This document shows, piece after piece, positions 9,199 to 18,885 of a stretch of 64,000 nucleotides of DNA. Each line of letters begins with the position of its first letter. The first letter of the stretch is position 1. Below the pieces are notes generated by a model, which had not been told where the DNA came from, searched no databases, and saw only the letters and a program-made list of their open reading frames with translations. The translations under genes were made by a program, and so were the position numbers. Source of the stretch: Chryseobacterium sp. FH1. Lineage in GTDB: Bacteria; Bacteroidota; Bacteroidia; Flavobacteriales; Weeksellaceae. Location: assembly GCF_000735135.1 (NCBI RefSeq), contig NZ_JPLZ01000006.1, forward strand, positions 1,488,001 through 1,552,000, given 5' to 3'.

Positions 9199-9591
9199 TA
9201 GGATTCGAGACCGTTGCCGTTTAAGAAAACCTTATGAGTAAATGAACAAACCCTTAAGAAATCCCTATAAATACAGGTGATTGTAAACAATATGTTATTG
9301 TTTGATTAAAAAAAACTTAATTATCATAGTTCGAAAATAGCATATATGTTCTATGGTTCTAATTTTCAATGCTTTAATAAGATTCTACTATTGATAAATT
9401 CAGATTGCAATCATATCCACCAAAATAAATAGGGAAGTTGCTATCTAAAAATAGCTTTAGGATGAAGGTTAAGAAATATGATTGAGTGATAAAAGTTAGA
9501 TGATCCTCAATTCTTTCACAGAAGCTCAGAACTAAAGATTTTTGAAGTAGTGGATTTAATTATCAATAGGAGAAGAATGACAAATTTTTAT

Positions 9592-10446
9592 TTAAAAAAT
9601 CTCTTCCTTGAATTGAGTCGCCGTCATTCCCGTATTTGATTTGAAAAATTTTGAAAAACTGGCGTGGTCATAAAAACCGAGATCATAAACGATGTCTTTT
9701 ACCGACATTTTAGAAACTTTGAGCAGACGTTTTGCCTCGAGCAGAATTCTATTCTGGATTAATGATGATGCGGATGTATTGAGAATCTTTTTGCAGATAA
9801 TATTCAAATAATTCGCCGAAATATGAAGTTTGTCCGCGTAGAAAGAAACAGATCGTTCTACTTTGAAATTCGAATCTATTAAGTTTAAAAATTTGGAGAT
9901 TACAGGATTTGAGTGAATTGCATCATAACCTTTGAATCTCGCTTCTACAGACTTACTTATCATTAGACCTATGATTTCACATCGCTTCTGTACCATCTTC
10001 CAAAAAATATTTTGCCCTTCCATTTCTTTTTGAATGCTTCGAAATTCATACAAAAAAGACTGAAAAAGATGATCGGAAAGATCAACAACAGGATGATTCT
10101 GATAAAATAGAGCCGAAAATCTAAGCGATGAAAGAAGATTTTCGAACCAAGATCTGCTGATCATCAATTGATAACCAATCGTTCCTTTTTCAATATGCCA
10201 TTGATGCACCTGATCTGGAAAGACCAAATGAACCTGACAGTTTTGAATTTGATACGATACAAAATCTATGGTATGATTGCCCTTTCCTTTTTCGAAAATG
10301 TTGATGATGAAAAAATCGTGCTTGTGCGGTGAATCGATTGAACGCTCACCGTGAAGTTCGTTGAATAAAATCTGACCTCCAGAATTCTGGTTTTCACTGA
10401 AATCCTGAATACCCAAAATGGGAAAGTGATCTGACTGTTGATTCAT
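9592..10446 (-). CDS. AraC-family transcriptional regulator (cupin type)
   Basis: A 284-residue regulator. The N-terminal half has the AraC cupin-like pattern (SPHKHDFFIINIFEKGKGNH near residues 35-56). The C-terminal 100 residues hold the paired helix-turn-helix: SVSFYADKLHISANYLN for the first and MSVKDIVYDLGFYDHASFSKFFK for the second, ending in the usual GMTATQFK. It is transcribed in the same direction as the ankyrin and amidohydrolase genes, 68 bp after the former, and may belong to that operon. Its position before the TonB receptor gene (both on the minus strand, with 421 bp between) leaves open control of the phytate operon. The effector is unknown. Confidence 0.85.
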   Translation of the reverse strand: MNQQSDHFPILGIQDFSENQNSGGQILFNELHGERSIDSPHKHDFFIINIFEKGKGNHTIDFVSYQIQNCQVHLVFPDQVHQWHIEKGTIGYQLMISRSWFENLLSSLRFSALFYQNHPVVDLSDHLFQSFLYEFRSIQKEMEGQNIFWKMVQKRCEIIGLMISKSVEARFKGYDAIHSNPVISKFLNLIDSNFKVERSVSFYADKLHISANYLNIICKKILNTSASSLIQNRILLEAKRLLKVSKMSVKDIVYDLGFYDHASFSKFFKSNTGMTATQFKEEIF

Positions 10447-10514
10447 CCTGAATGATTTTCGCTTAAAATTAGTAAAATTTAAACAGAAAAGGATTCAGAA
10501 TGAAAAATCATATT

Positions 10515-11189
10515 TTAAGACTCCAATATTTTTACAATATTTTTAAAGCCTAATGATTTTGAATGTTGTAAAGCTGTTATGCTATCTTTATCCGGAATGT
10601 TGAGATCTGCACCTGCATTTTTTAAGATCGTGATGATCTGCTGATATATTGTGCTTCCATCACCTAATACGACTGCTTCCATGAGAGCTGTCCAACCCAA
10701 TCTATTGACATGATCTATCGGAAATCCTTTCGTATTAGCAAGAATTTCGACGGTTTCCACATGACCTCTTTCGCAGGCAGGAATCAAGGCTGTTCCATTA
10801 TATCGGTTAAAAACATCGAATCTGGCTCCATTGTTCAGAAATAGTTTTACCAATTCGGTTTGTCCGCTTGCTCCGGCGTATAAAAATGGACTGTCTTTTT
10901 GAGCATCCTGGAGGTTGACATCAGCTTTATATTCTACCAGAACTTTTGCCATCTCTGTTTGTTTTCCGATCACGGCAATTAGCAAAAGTGATCTTCCTTT
11001 TTGATCGGTTGTATTAACGTTGGCCCCGTTGTTCAAAGCATTTTTTAATTTAGTAATATCATTTTTCATCACCAAATTCACCAAATTTTCATCTTGCATC
11101 CTGTTTTCTTTTAAATATTGAACTGTATTTTTTTCGCATGCAGTAACACTTATAATGCAAAAAGCGAAGAGAAAAATTAAAATTTTCAT
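10515..11189 (-). CDS. Ankyrin-repeat lipoprotein
   Basis: A 224-residue protein with a lipoprotein signal peptide (residues 1-18, lipobox SVTAC). Five to six ankyrin repeats cover residues 35-220. Recognisable repeat cores include DQKGRSLLLIAVIGKQ, GQTELVKLFLNNGARFD and GWTALMEAVVLG. It is likely anchored in the periplasm or outer membrane and used for protein binding. It starts 15 bp after the amidohydrolase stop codon, so the two are an operon and the ankyrin protein may be a partner or inhibitor of that enzyme; this is inferred from spacing only. Confidence 0.82.
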   Translation of the reverse strand: MKILIFLFAFCIISVTACEKNTVQYLKENRMQDENLVNLVMKNDITKLKNALNNGANVNTTDQKGRSLLLIAVIGKQTEMAKVLVEYKADVNLQDAQKDSPFLYAGASGQTELVKLFLNNGARFDVFNRYNGTALIPACERGHVETVEILANTKGFPIDHVNRLGWTALMEAVVLGDGSTIYQQIITILKNAGADLNIPDKDSITALQHSKSLGFKNIVKILES

Positions 11190-11204
11190 TGATGTTTGAT
11201 TTAG

Positions 11205-12536
11205 TTAAAATACGATATTTCCCTGATGAATCAAGGATCTCACGTCGGATATTCTCGAAACAGCTTCAGCCGAACAACTCGCATTGAGAAAGACCAAATT
11301 TGCGTCGTCTCCAACTTTTGGCCATTGCTGATTTCCTTTATCATCCAATGGAAGTACGTTCGCTGTTGCCAGTTTCAAACATCTTGATAATAGGAATTCC
11401 GTCGACTGGCCGTACAATTGCGCGTATAGATTGGCTTTTTCCAGAACACTTCCAGTTCCGTAGGTGTTCCAATGATCTACGATGCTGTCGTTTCCGGTAT
11501 AAACAGTTACACCATGTTTTTGTAACGTAGGAAGTGGCATGATGAGGTTTCCAAAAGGAATCGTAGAGACAATTCCAACTTGGGCATTTCCTAATTTTTC
11601 AGTAATCTCTTCCTGTTTTTTTTGATCTAGTTTACCTAAAACAAAGCAGTGACTTAAAAATGTCTTTCCCTTCAAAGCAGGATTTTCGTTGACTTTATCA
11701 ATTAGATATTCCACGGTTTTCAAACCAGATTCTCCAGTTTCGTGTAGATGAATATCAATTCCTTTTTGATGATCTAGTGACAATTGTACTGTAAAATCAA
11801 TTGTCTTTTCAATAGCGCCATCTAAGGTGTAAGGATCTACGCCACCAATATAATCGATGTCCATTGTGGCAACTTCTTTCAAATAGGGGACAGAATTTTT
11901 ATAAAAAACACCATGTTGCGGAAAAGCCACCAACTCTGCACCGAAAGTTTTCCTCTTGTTTTCTAATGCTACCTGCAGATTTTTAAATGAATCTAATTTT
12001 GAAGTTGGCTCAATATTTACGTGGCTTCTGGCAAAAGATGTCCCTTTGGAATGGAGTAGTTCAATCATTTTTTCGGCTTTCTGCGTAGAAGTTTTCAGCA
12101 GTTCGGGCATCAATTTTTCTTCTAACTCTATCATTCCTTTTACACCGCCTTTTCTTTTTCTCACCGCCTGCCATTTGTCGCCGTAGAAAGTTTTATCCAG
12201 ATGAATGTGCATGTCCTTGAAAGCCGGAAGCATTAGAAATCCTTTTGCGTCAATTGCTTTTGCGTTGGGATTGTTTGGAGATATTTTTAAAATTTTTCCG
12301 TTTTCAACTTCGATGAGAAACAAATCTGTTTTTGTAGCAACTATTTCATCTTCTTCGTATTGAAAACCAGTTTCTAACCGAACATTTTTTAAGATCAATT
12401 TTTTGTTTGATGCAATTGTTTCATCATTAAAATTAGAAGTTGCCATCATAATATTGGGAGTTAAGGTAAGACCAGCCACTGCTAGTGCAGAATTTCTAAG
12501 GAAATTTTTGCGTGATATATTATTTGAAACATTCAT
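11205..12536 (-). CDS. Exported amidohydrolase (cytosine deaminase-like)
   Basis: A 443-residue metal-dependent hydrolase of the amidohydrolase superfamily. The metal-binding DMHIHLDKTF (HxH) follows the first beta strand, ARSHVNIEP and IDIHLHETGESG supply later histidines, LSHCFVLG another, and YTGNDSIVD the conserved aspartate. The arrangement is closest to cytosine deaminase/NtcA-type deaminases. The N-terminus carries a twin-arginine-like motif (NNISRKNFLRNSALAVAG), with RK instead of RR, suggesting Tat or lipoprotein-independent export. The longer open frame begins at a TTG; the ATG at 12536 places the Tat-like motif correctly. The substrate is not known. It is the first gene of an operon with the ankyrin lipoprotein. 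Confidence 0.78.
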   Translation of the reverse strand: MNVSNNISRKNFLRNSALAVAGLTLTPNIMMATSNFNDETIASNKKLILKNVRLETGFQYEEDEIVATKTDLFLIEVENGKILKISPNNPNAKAIDAKGFLMLPAFKDMHIHLDKTFYGDKWQAVRKRKGGVKGMIELEEKLMPELLKTSTQKAEKMIELLHSKGTSFARSHVNIEPTSKLDSFKNLQVALENKRKTFGAELVAFPQHGVFYKNSVPYLKEVATMDIDYIGGVDPYTLDGAIEKTIDFTVQLSLDHQKGIDIHLHETGESGLKTVEYLIDKVNENPALKGKTFLSHCFVLGKLDQKKQEEITEKLGNAQVGIVSTIPFGNLIMPLPTLQKHGVTVYTGNDSIVDHWNTYGTGSVLEKANLYAQLYGQSTEFLLSRCLKLATANVLPLDDKGNQQWPKVGDDANLVFLNASCSAEAVSRISDVRSLIHQGNIVF

Positions 12537-12826
12537 GTCAATTCTTTGAAACAAAATTAAAAAGAAGACCTGATACCACAGAGGTATGGTTTATCACATC
12601 ATTTGTACCATTTATCAAAAATGAGAGAGAGGATGAATCTTTACAAGTTACTCCTTCAAATTTTGTAGTAATTTTTTTTTTTAATTTTATAATAAAATAC
12701 CAATTAATCCGTTATATTTCCATAAGATCCGGTCATCTGCCGGAAAACTCAACATTCTTTTTATTCAGACACCCGATATTGATTACATCTGTTTGTTCGC
12801 TTAAAGTAGATCAAATATGATATCAA

Positions 12827-13915
12827 ATGTCACAAAAATTAAAATTCTCTACCGCTTCAGGTTCTCGTTTTTATGCAACCGTTAGAAATAGGGTAGAGCA
12901 CCATTTCAGTCATAATGAATTAAGTCAACATGCGAATGCGCCAATGTGGGGCAAAACCGTATTTTTCTTGACAGGTTTTGTAGGGATTTATCTTTTCATT
13001 ATCTCAGGTCATTTGCCTATGTGGATGCTTTTGCCACTTTCAATATTGCTGGGTATGTTTAGTGCATTTGTAGGGTTTAATGTGTGTCACGATGCAATTC
13101 ATGGTGCGCTTTCCGGGAATAAAAAGGTGAATAAGATCTTCGGGTTTATTTTTAATCTTGTCGGAGCTAATCCTTATGTTTGGAGTATTACGCATAATTT
13201 GGTCCATCATACGTATACAAATATTCCTGGCCACGATGAGGATATTGAAATAGCGCCAGGATTGATCCGAATTGCAGAAGATGATGAAGTAAAATCCATC
13301 CAAAGATACCAGCATTGGTATGCGTTTCCGCTTTACAGTCTTGCCTCGCTGTCGTGGGTTTTCCGTAAGGATTACAAGAAGTTTTTTCAGAAGAAGATAG
13401 GCGCTCATCAAAACAGGCATCCCAAGTTAGAATTTTTCAATTTATTTTTCTTTAAAGCAATCTATTATTTCTTGTTCATCGTTTTGCCTCTTCTAGTGTT
13501 GGATGTAAGTTGGTGGCAGTTTCTGATCGGCTTTTTGCTTTTGCATATTGCACAAGGTTTGACCATGGGGCTTGTTTTCCAGCTGGCTCACGTAGTGGAA
13601 GGAACCAATTTCCCTGTCCCAAATGAATCCGGCAATATAGAAGAAGCGTGGGCGGAGCATCAGATGCGTACAACAGCAAATTTTGCAACTCATAATAAAG
13701 TCGCCGCATTTTTTCTTGGTGGCCTGAACAGGCAGATCGAGCATCATTTATTTCCTAAAGTCTGCCATATCCATTATGGGGAGATTTCCATTATCGTAAA
13801 ACAGACCGCGCTGGAATTTGATTTGCCCTACAATGAAAATAAGACATTTCTATCCGCACTGCGTTCACATTTTTTGATACTGAAGAAATTTGGTAAAGAG
13901 GCGAGTGTAAGCTAA
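12827..13915 (+). CDS. Membrane fatty acid desaturase
   Basis: A 362-residue di-iron acyl desaturase of the front-end/linoleoyl-CoA desaturase type. The three histidine boxes are complete: HDAIH near residue 90, HNLVHH near residue 125, and QIEHH near residue 305, where Q replaces the first H as in front-end desaturases. Two to four membrane hairpins surround these boxes. The cytochrome b5 domain of eukaryotic relatives is missing, so a separate ferredoxin or reductase must supply electrons. It stands alone between divergent and convergent neighbours. Regiospecificity cannot be read from sequence. The role is probably membrane fluidity adjustment. Confidence 0.88.
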   Translation: MSQKLKFSTASGSRFYATVRNRVEHHFSHNELSQHANAPMWGKTVFFLTGFVGIYLFIISGHLPMWMLLPLSILLGMFSAFVGFNVCHDAIHGALSGNKKVNKIFGFIFNLVGANPYVWSITHNLVHHTYTNIPGHDEDIEIAPGLIRIAEDDEVKSIQRYQHWYAFPLYSLASLSWVFRKDYKKFFQKKIGAHQNRHPKLEFFNLFFFKAIYYFLFIVLPLLVLDVSWWQFLIGFLLLHIAQGLTMGLVFQLAHVVEGTNFPVPNESGNIEEAWAEHQMRTTANFATHNKVAAFFLGGLNRQIEHHLFPKVCHIHYGEISIIVKQTALEFDLPYNENKTFLSALRSHFLILKKFGKEASVS

Positions 13916-14012
13916 TTTTATAGTAGTTTTGCTCGTAACGCTTTATGAATGATAGATTTTTAGCACAAAAGTTTAATATAGAAGGCACATAGAAAAAACT
14001 TGGTGGTGGCAG

Positions 14013-15446
14013 TTATTTTAGTTTAATGAACTTGACTTTAGTTGCCCCAAAATTGGTAATGTTCAATCCAGTCATTTCGCCTTTTTTGTTTCTTTCAAAA
14101 GTGACTTCCACTGCAAAGGTCATTAATCCCGTAAATTTATCTTTCTCTACTTCTGTCAGCACAACATCGCTTAATCTACTGTGAGTCATTGTCAACTTTC
14201 CATCGATGACCTTCAATGTGAAAAGTGATGACAGATCCGTGTTTTGAAACTGACCTTCGAAGTCTTTTAGCATTTTAGTAGGAACATATTTTGGTTTTTC
14301 TTCGGCCTTCTTTTCGGGTTCGGCTATCGGCGCTCTTTTTTTAAATTGGTCAGATAAGTAAAATTCTGCAATGTCTAATCCTGCATTGTATGAAGCGAAA
14401 TTTTCATCATTGCTCAAAAGGATGATGGATAATTTATTGTCAGGAAAACGACCCAAATAAGATTTGAAACCTGCATCGCTTCCAGTATGATTATAAAGAT
14501 TTAGACCTTTGTAATTTCTGGTAAATTGACCTTTTGCGTGGTAAATAGTTTCGCCATCTCTCACGGATAGAATAGCAGGTTCACCATTATCCAATGTTGA
14601 TTTTTCATTAAAATGATTAATAAAATCAGCATCGCCAACTTTAGGATTTTCAAAATTGGCGGTCCATTTACTTAAGTCTTCCACGGTCGTATAGACGTTT
14701 GTAGGTCCTATAGAAGAACTATTGAGGTTTCTCTTAATGTACAATCCGTCTTCACTGCCGTATGAGTAGGCTCTGTTTTTAACTATTTTTTCGTTGTCAT
14801 CATAGATCAATGTGTTTTCCATTCCTAATGGATCGAAGATATTTTCTTTTGCAAACGCGCTGAAACTTTTTCCCGAAACTCTTTTTACTATTTCCGTTAA
14901 CAATGAGAATCCTGAGTTGCTGTATTTAAACTGGCTTCCCGGTGCAAAATTCAACTCCTTGTGTTTAGTGATTATTTTCATGACCTGCTCATGAGTGATC
15001 ACATCATCCATTCTCCAGCCTGCCAGTGTCAATAATGACCATTGATCTTTCAGTCCGCTTGTATGCGAGCACAAATGTTTGATGGTAATTGTTTTTTCAT
15101 AAATTGGCAATTCCGGAATGTATTTTCTGACATCATCGTCCAACGATATTTTGCCCTGTTTTTCTAATAAATAAATTGAAAAAGTCGTGAATTGTTTTGA
15201 AACAGAACCTACGTTGAAAATCGTTTTTGGTGTTATGGCGATATCGTATTCTAGGTTGGCCGTACCATATCCTTTTTTGAAAATCAGCTTTCCGTCTTTC
15301 ACGACACCAACCGCAACGCCGGCAGTTTTTGAGTTATATGTAGAAAATAGCGAATCAATTTTCTTTTCTGGATTCGAACGTGTCTGTGCTGACAAATTGT
15401 TTGCAAAAAAAAAGTAAAATAGAATAAATTTGGTTAATTGCTTCAT
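14013..15446 (-). CDS. Serine hydrolase, class C beta-lactamase/PBP4-like (S12)
   Basis: A 477-residue secreted protein with a signal peptide (ending NLSAQ). The penicillin-binding fold motifs are present: SxxK as SVSKQFT near residue 82, YxN as YSNSGFS near residue 170, and HTG as HTGSDAGFKS near residue 318. A proline/glutamate/lysine-rich linker near residue 385 leads to a C-terminal beta-rich domain of about 85 residues, common in Bacteroidota members of this family. Likely activities are D-aminopeptidase, esterase or carboxypeptidase; true beta-lactam resistance is not implied. It is monocistronic and convergent with the desaturase. Confidence 0.85.
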   Translation of the reverse strand: MKQLTKFILFYFFFANNLSAQTRSNPEKKIDSLFSTYNSKTAGVAVGVVKDGKLIFKKGYGTANLEYDIAITPKTIFNVGSVSKQFTTFSIYLLEKQGKISLDDDVRKYIPELPIYEKTITIKHLCSHTSGLKDQWSLLTLAGWRMDDVITHEQVMKIITKHKELNFAPGSQFKYSNSGFSLLTEIVKRVSGKSFSAFAKENIFDPLGMENTLIYDDNEKIVKNRAYSYGSEDGLYIKRNLNSSSIGPTNVYTTVEDLSKWTANFENPKVGDADFINHFNEKSTLDNGEPAILSVRDGETIYHAKGQFTRNYKGLNLYNHTGSDAGFKSYLGRFPDNKLSIILLSNDENFASYNAGLDIAEFYLSDQFKKRAPIAEPEKKAEEKPKYVPTKMLKDFEGQFQNTDLSSLFTLKVIDGKLTMTHSRLSDVVLTEVEKDKFTGLMTFAVEVTFERNKKGEMTGLNITNFGATKVKFIKLK

Positions 15447-15596
15447 TTGATTAATTCGATTCTTATTTGGTATTGCATTCTCTCAAAAATACAATCAGAT
15501 AACAGGTGTGGAGGGCTATATTGAACCAAGTTTCTGTAAATTTAATCATTAACTTTAAAATCAAGTATTAAATATTAAATTTATTTAGAACAGTTA

Positions 15597-16007
15597 TCAT
15601 TCAATTCTCGCAATGGTGTCATTTTTGACTATTAACTTATTATAAAGCTGATGTTTATTTTTTACCGAATAAATTCTGTATATATTTTTAATGTGATATT
15701 TCACGGTCGTTGTTGCAACAAATAATCTTGAAGCAATCTCTGTATTAGAAAAACCGTGTAACATCAAAATCACGATTTCCTTTTGTCTTTCATTGAGCTC
15801 CGTGCTTTGTAGTATCAGTTCATCATCGATGGTCTCAAAAATTGATGAACTTTCAAAAATTTTAATTCTGTGTTGCAAGCTTTTTATTTGCAGGTTTTTC
15901 CTTTTGATTTTATTCCTGTACGATCGAACTTTGAGACAATGATAGGTGAGCGTGATCATTAGAAAGACAAAAAAACTGACAGCATTGGTGATTTTGTGAT
16001 ATGACAT
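15597..16007 (-). CDS. LuxR-type helix-turn-helix protein with membrane anchor
   Basis: A 136-residue protein. Residues 8-25 form a single hydrophobic segment, residues 28-55 are basic and coiled-coil-like, and residues 70-130 form a GerE/LuxR DNA-binding domain (LNERQKEIVILMLHGFSNTEIASRLF then TTTVKYHIKNIYR). This looks like the C-terminal end of a Bacteroidota tetratricopeptide-LuxR membrane sensor that has lost its sensor part, or a stand-alone membrane-tethered regulator. A hairpin with a T tract on the minus strand lies just upstream of its start (16035-16068) and may attenuate it. The target genes are unknown. Confidence 0.75.
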   Translation of the reverse strand: MSYHKITNAVSFFVFLMITLTYHCLKVRSYRNKIKRKNLQIKSLQHRIKIFESSSIFETIDDELILQSTELNERQKEIVILMLHGFSNTEIASRLFVATTTVKYHIKNIYRIYSVKNKHQLYNKLIVKNDTIARIE

Positions 16008-16034
16008 TGATAATATTGAAATTTCCGCAGATAA

Positions 16035-16068
16035 TTAAAAAAAAGAGTAGACTAAAATAGCCTACTCT
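16035..16068 (-). terminator. Terminator or attenuator before the LuxR-type gene
   Basis: On the minus strand AGAGTAG pairs with CTACTCT (16044-16050 with 16062-16068) over an 11-nt loop and is followed by a run of T. It ends 28 bp before the ATG at 16007, so it either closes an unrecognised minus-strand transcript or acts as an attenuator in the leader. Confidence 0.55.
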
Positions 16069-16500
16069 TATTCTGAAAACTTTTAAAATACTTTAGATTC
16101 TCTAATGTTTTTTATGCGGTAAAAAGAATTCATTTTTTTTTCATCATTTACATTTGTTAAATCCTATTGCTTTCCTCTCTTCACTCATTAGCAAGTAAGT
16201 TTAGCATTTGATATTACAAATTTCGTCTAATTAATTCCATTTAAGTTGTTGATGTTTTTTTAATATTTACACATATCACAGTATTTCTGAAAGAAATGAT
16301 TCTTAATGTGTGATAAGTGTAAGGATGATGAATTTATATGTAACACACCGCTTGAATAACAACCGTAAATTACAACTTAAAGGTTTGTATTGAGAATTAA
16401 ATCAATTCAAAAGCTAAATATTTTCGGAGCGGAAATGTTGTAAATCAGAATTAATTGAGATTACAGATGTGCTTATCCAAAACCTTGTTGCTATAGATAT
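16069..16500. other. Intergenic region with an inverted repeat
   Basis: No gene is supported. A 12-bp inverted repeat with one mismatch (16269-16280 ACACATATCACA and 16309-16320) lies about 180-230 bp before the AraC-type gene at 16501. It could be an operator or part of a leader hairpin. Confidence 0.3.
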
Positions 16501-17061
16501 ATGAAATTATACATTAAATACATGGTGAGTCTGCGCTGTAAAATGATAGTGCAAAACGCACTTGACACTTTGAAAATAGAATATGTAGAGATAGAGTTGG
16601 GATTTGTAGAGACCTTGATAAAAACAAGTGAAGAGAAAAGGAAAGGACTTGCCGAAATTCTCAGCAAGTCAGGATTACAACTTTTAGATGACAAAAAAAG
16701 TATTCTCGTTGAAAAGATAAAAACAGTAATCATCGAGATGGTCCATTATTCAGATGAACTTCCAACACAAAATTATTCAGATTATATCAGCGAAAAATTA
16801 GGTTACGACTATACCTATTTAGCCAATACATTTTCGGAAGTCAAAGGCATCACAATCCAACATTTCATCATCATTCATAAGATTGAAAGAGCTAAGGAAC
16901 TGATGCTGTACAATGAAATGAACCTGACCGAAATTTCCTACAAACTCAATTACAGCAGTGTTGCGCACCTTTCCAATCAATTCAAGAAAATAACAGGACT
17001 CAGTCCATCTTTTTACAAACAACTCGGGCAGAGAAGAAAGCAAAATCTGGAAGATATTTAA
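16501..17061 (+). CDS. AraC-type helix-turn-helix protein with small N-terminal domain
   Basis: A 186-residue protein. Residues 80-180 form an AraC-type paired helix-turn-helix (YISEKLGYDYTYLANTFSEV, then MNLTEISYKLNYSSVAHLSNQFKK and a GLSPSFYK ending). The N-terminal 75 residues are not a cupin. The pattern YMVSLRCKMIVQNALDTLKI with alternating strands resembles a heavy-metal-associated ferredoxin-like fold that keeps only one cysteine, so metal binding is doubtful. It lies 265 bp before ku and in the same direction. Control of the Ku/LigD genes is possible but there is no direct sequence evidence for it. Confidence 0.72.
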   Translation: MKLYIKYMVSLRCKMIVQNALDTLKIEYVEIELGFVETLIKTSEEKRKGLAEILSKSGLQLLDDKKSILVEKIKTVIIEMVHYSDELPTQNYSDYISEKLGYDYTYLANTFSEVKGITIQHFIIIHKIERAKELMLYNEMNLTEISYKLNYSSVAHLSNQFKKITGLSPSFYKQLGQRRKQNLEDI

Positions 17062-17326
17062 TTGCATCCGCCACATTGATAGCGATAATGATATCTCTCC
17101 TTTTGAAGCTCGTACATTTTGATTGAACCAATATCATTTTATGGATTACTTAGCAAGGTATAAAAATTACTTCAATGTTTATGCAATTTCTGATGTAAAA
17201 GCTAATGACCACACAATTGAATAGTAGATTTTGACCACAATTTCAAATGAGTTGAATGATGGAATATTTATTGTTAGAAATTCGGTAATGATATTTTATT
17301 ATTAATTTCAATTATAAAACTGAATT

Positions 17327-18106
17327 ATGAGAGCAATCTGGAATGGCGCCATTGGCTTTGGACTTGTGAATATTCCCATCAAATTATATTCTGCGACAGA
17401 TTCCAGCACTTTGGATTTGGATATGTTGGACAGCAAGGATTTGAGTAATATCAAATTCAAACGTGTCAACGAGAAATCTGGAAAAGAAGTGGTTTGGGAA
17501 AATATTGTCAAAGGTTACAAACTTGAAGACAAATATATTGTTCTTGATAAAGAAGATTTCGCGGCCGCAAGTCCGGAAAAATCCAAAGTTCTCAGTATTG
17601 CCCAATTCGTTAAACAAGATGAAATTGATTCTGCCTTGTTCGAAACCCCATATTTCCTTGAACCTCAAAAAAATGGTGAAGCGGCTTACAAATTATTATT
17701 AAAATCATTAATGAAAACCAAAATGGCCGGCATCGGTTCTTTTATTTTAAGAGAACGTGAAATCCTATGTCTGATTCGGCCTTACGATGACAAAATATTG
17801 ATGGTCAATAGAATGCGTTATCCTGAGGAAATGCGAAGCTACGAAGATTTGAAAATCCCAACCGGAAAAGCACCGAAACCGGACGAACTCAAAATGGCAG
17901 AGTCATTAATCAAATCTTTGGCAACCACTTTTGACCCTTTAAAATACAAAGACACTTACAACGCAGATTTACTAAAAATCATCAAACAAAAAGCAAAAGG
18001 CAAAAAAGTGAAATTGGTGGAAGAAAAAGAACCAAAAGGAAAAACCACCGATTTGATGGCAATGCTGAAAGCCAGTCTCGAAGGCAAAAAGAAAAAAGCT
18101 GGATAA
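17327..18106 (+). CDS. ku: Ku protein of bacterial non-homologous end joining
   Basis: A 259-residue Ku homodimer subunit that binds double-strand break ends and recruits LigD. It starts with the family signature MRAIWNGAIGFGLVNIPIKLY; the Ku core includes VDKEDF-like YIVLDKEDFAAASPEKSK and YFLEPQKNGEAAYKLL. A lysine-rich C-terminal tail (about residues 222-259) is typical and contacts DNA or LigD. The LigD reading frames follow 102 bp downstream in the same direction, a standard NHEJ operon. Confidence 0.93.
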   Translation: MRAIWNGAIGFGLVNIPIKLYSATDSSTLDLDMLDSKDLSNIKFKRVNEKSGKEVVWENIVKGYKLEDKYIVLDKEDFAAASPEKSKVLSIAQFVKQDEIDSALFETPYFLEPQKNGEAAYKLLLKSLMKTKMAGIGSFILREREILCLIRPYDDKILMVNRMRYPEEMRSYEDLKIPTGKAPKPDELKMAESLIKSLATTFDPLKYKDTYNADLLKIIKQKAKGKKVKLVEEKEPKGKTTDLMAMLKASLEGKKKKAG

Positions 18107-18179
18107 AAAATTCCAGAAAAAAGAAAAAAGATGAGGGCTTCGAGAACCTCAACCTGACAAATATCAAATTCTCTAAAAC

Positions 18180-18203
18180 ACTCAAACTGTCAAACACTCC
18201 AAC
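18180..18203 (+). repeat. Octamer repeat, three units
   Basis: Three 8-bp units (ACTCAAAC, TGTCAAAC, ACTCCAAC) end 5 bp before the LigD start codon. A related four-unit array occurs at 56288-56319. Confidence 0.45.
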
Positions 18204-18208
18204 CCAAA

Positions 18209-18820
18209 ATGGCACTCGAGGATTACAACAAAAAACGGAACTTCAAAGAAACTTCAGAACCGAGTGGAAAGGAAAAGGCGAGCGGTAAAAAACTGAAATT
18301 CGTGATTCAAAGGCACGCGGCGTCGCGATTGCATTACGATTTTCGATTGGAAATGGAAGGCGTTCTGAAAAGTTGGGCTGTTCCGAAAGGACCATCACTG
18401 AATCCTTCTGACAAAAGATTGGCGATGATGGTAGAAGACCATCCCTATGAATACAGAACTTTTGAAGGCTCGATTCCGAAGGGGAATTATGGTGCCGGCG
18501 AAGTGGAAATTTGGGACGAAGGAACCTATGAACCTATCGAAAAAGTGAAAGGCAAAACAGATGACCTTGTGATGCGCGCCGAACTTCACAAACAATCTCT
18601 GAAATTCATTCTTCACGGAAAGAAATTGAAAGGCGAGTTTGCATTGGTCAAAATCAAAAATCCGCAGGATGACAACGCTTGGTTGCTGATTAAACATAAA
18701 GATGATTTCGCGGTTTCAGATGATTACAATGCCGAAGAACACACCTCCAAAAACTCAAAAGTAACGGCTTACCTGGAAGGGAAAGACAGTAAAAAAAAAA
18801 TACCGCCTCCGAAAGCATAA
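18209..18820 (+). CDS. ligD: LigD 3'-phosphoesterase domain (5' part of split ligD)
   Basis: A 203-residue open frame equal to the phosphoesterase module of LigD, which trims 3'-phosphates and ribonucleotides at broken ends. The core HYDFRLEMEGVLKSWAVPKG, MMVEDHPYEYRTFEG and PKGNYGAGEVEIWDEG blocks hold the metal-binding histidine, aspartate and neighbouring residues. The frame reads into ten A residues (18791-18800) and ends shortly after in a proline-lysine tail and stop. The next frame back continues without a stop through a normal LigD linker into the ligase domain. One extra A would give a single PE-LIG-POL protein of about 846 residues. Either this is a real split, slippage fuses the products, or the A count is a sequencing error. 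Confidence 0.88.
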   Translation: MALEDYNKKRNFKETSEPSGKEKASGKKLKFVIQRHAASRLHYDFRLEMEGVLKSWAVPKGPSLNPSDKRLAMMVEDHPYEYRTFEGSIPKGNYGAGEVEIWDEGTYEPIEKVKGKTDDLVMRAELHKQSLKFILHGKKLKGEFALVKIKNPQDDNAWLLIKHKDDFAVSDDYNAEEHTSKNSKVTAYLEGKDSKKKIPPPKA

Positions 18821-18885
18821 ACCATTTTAAAAATTATACACCAGCACTTTCCGGCGAGAAAAAACTGTCGGAATTCATTGTTCCG

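Noticed and set aside
9226-9245. Half-palindrome TTATGA upstream of the TonB receptor
   Set aside because: The second half is missing, so it does not fit the stress operator.
13476-13747. Two overlapping minus-strand open frames
   Set aside because: They are antisense to the desaturase gene, whose histidine boxes are intact.
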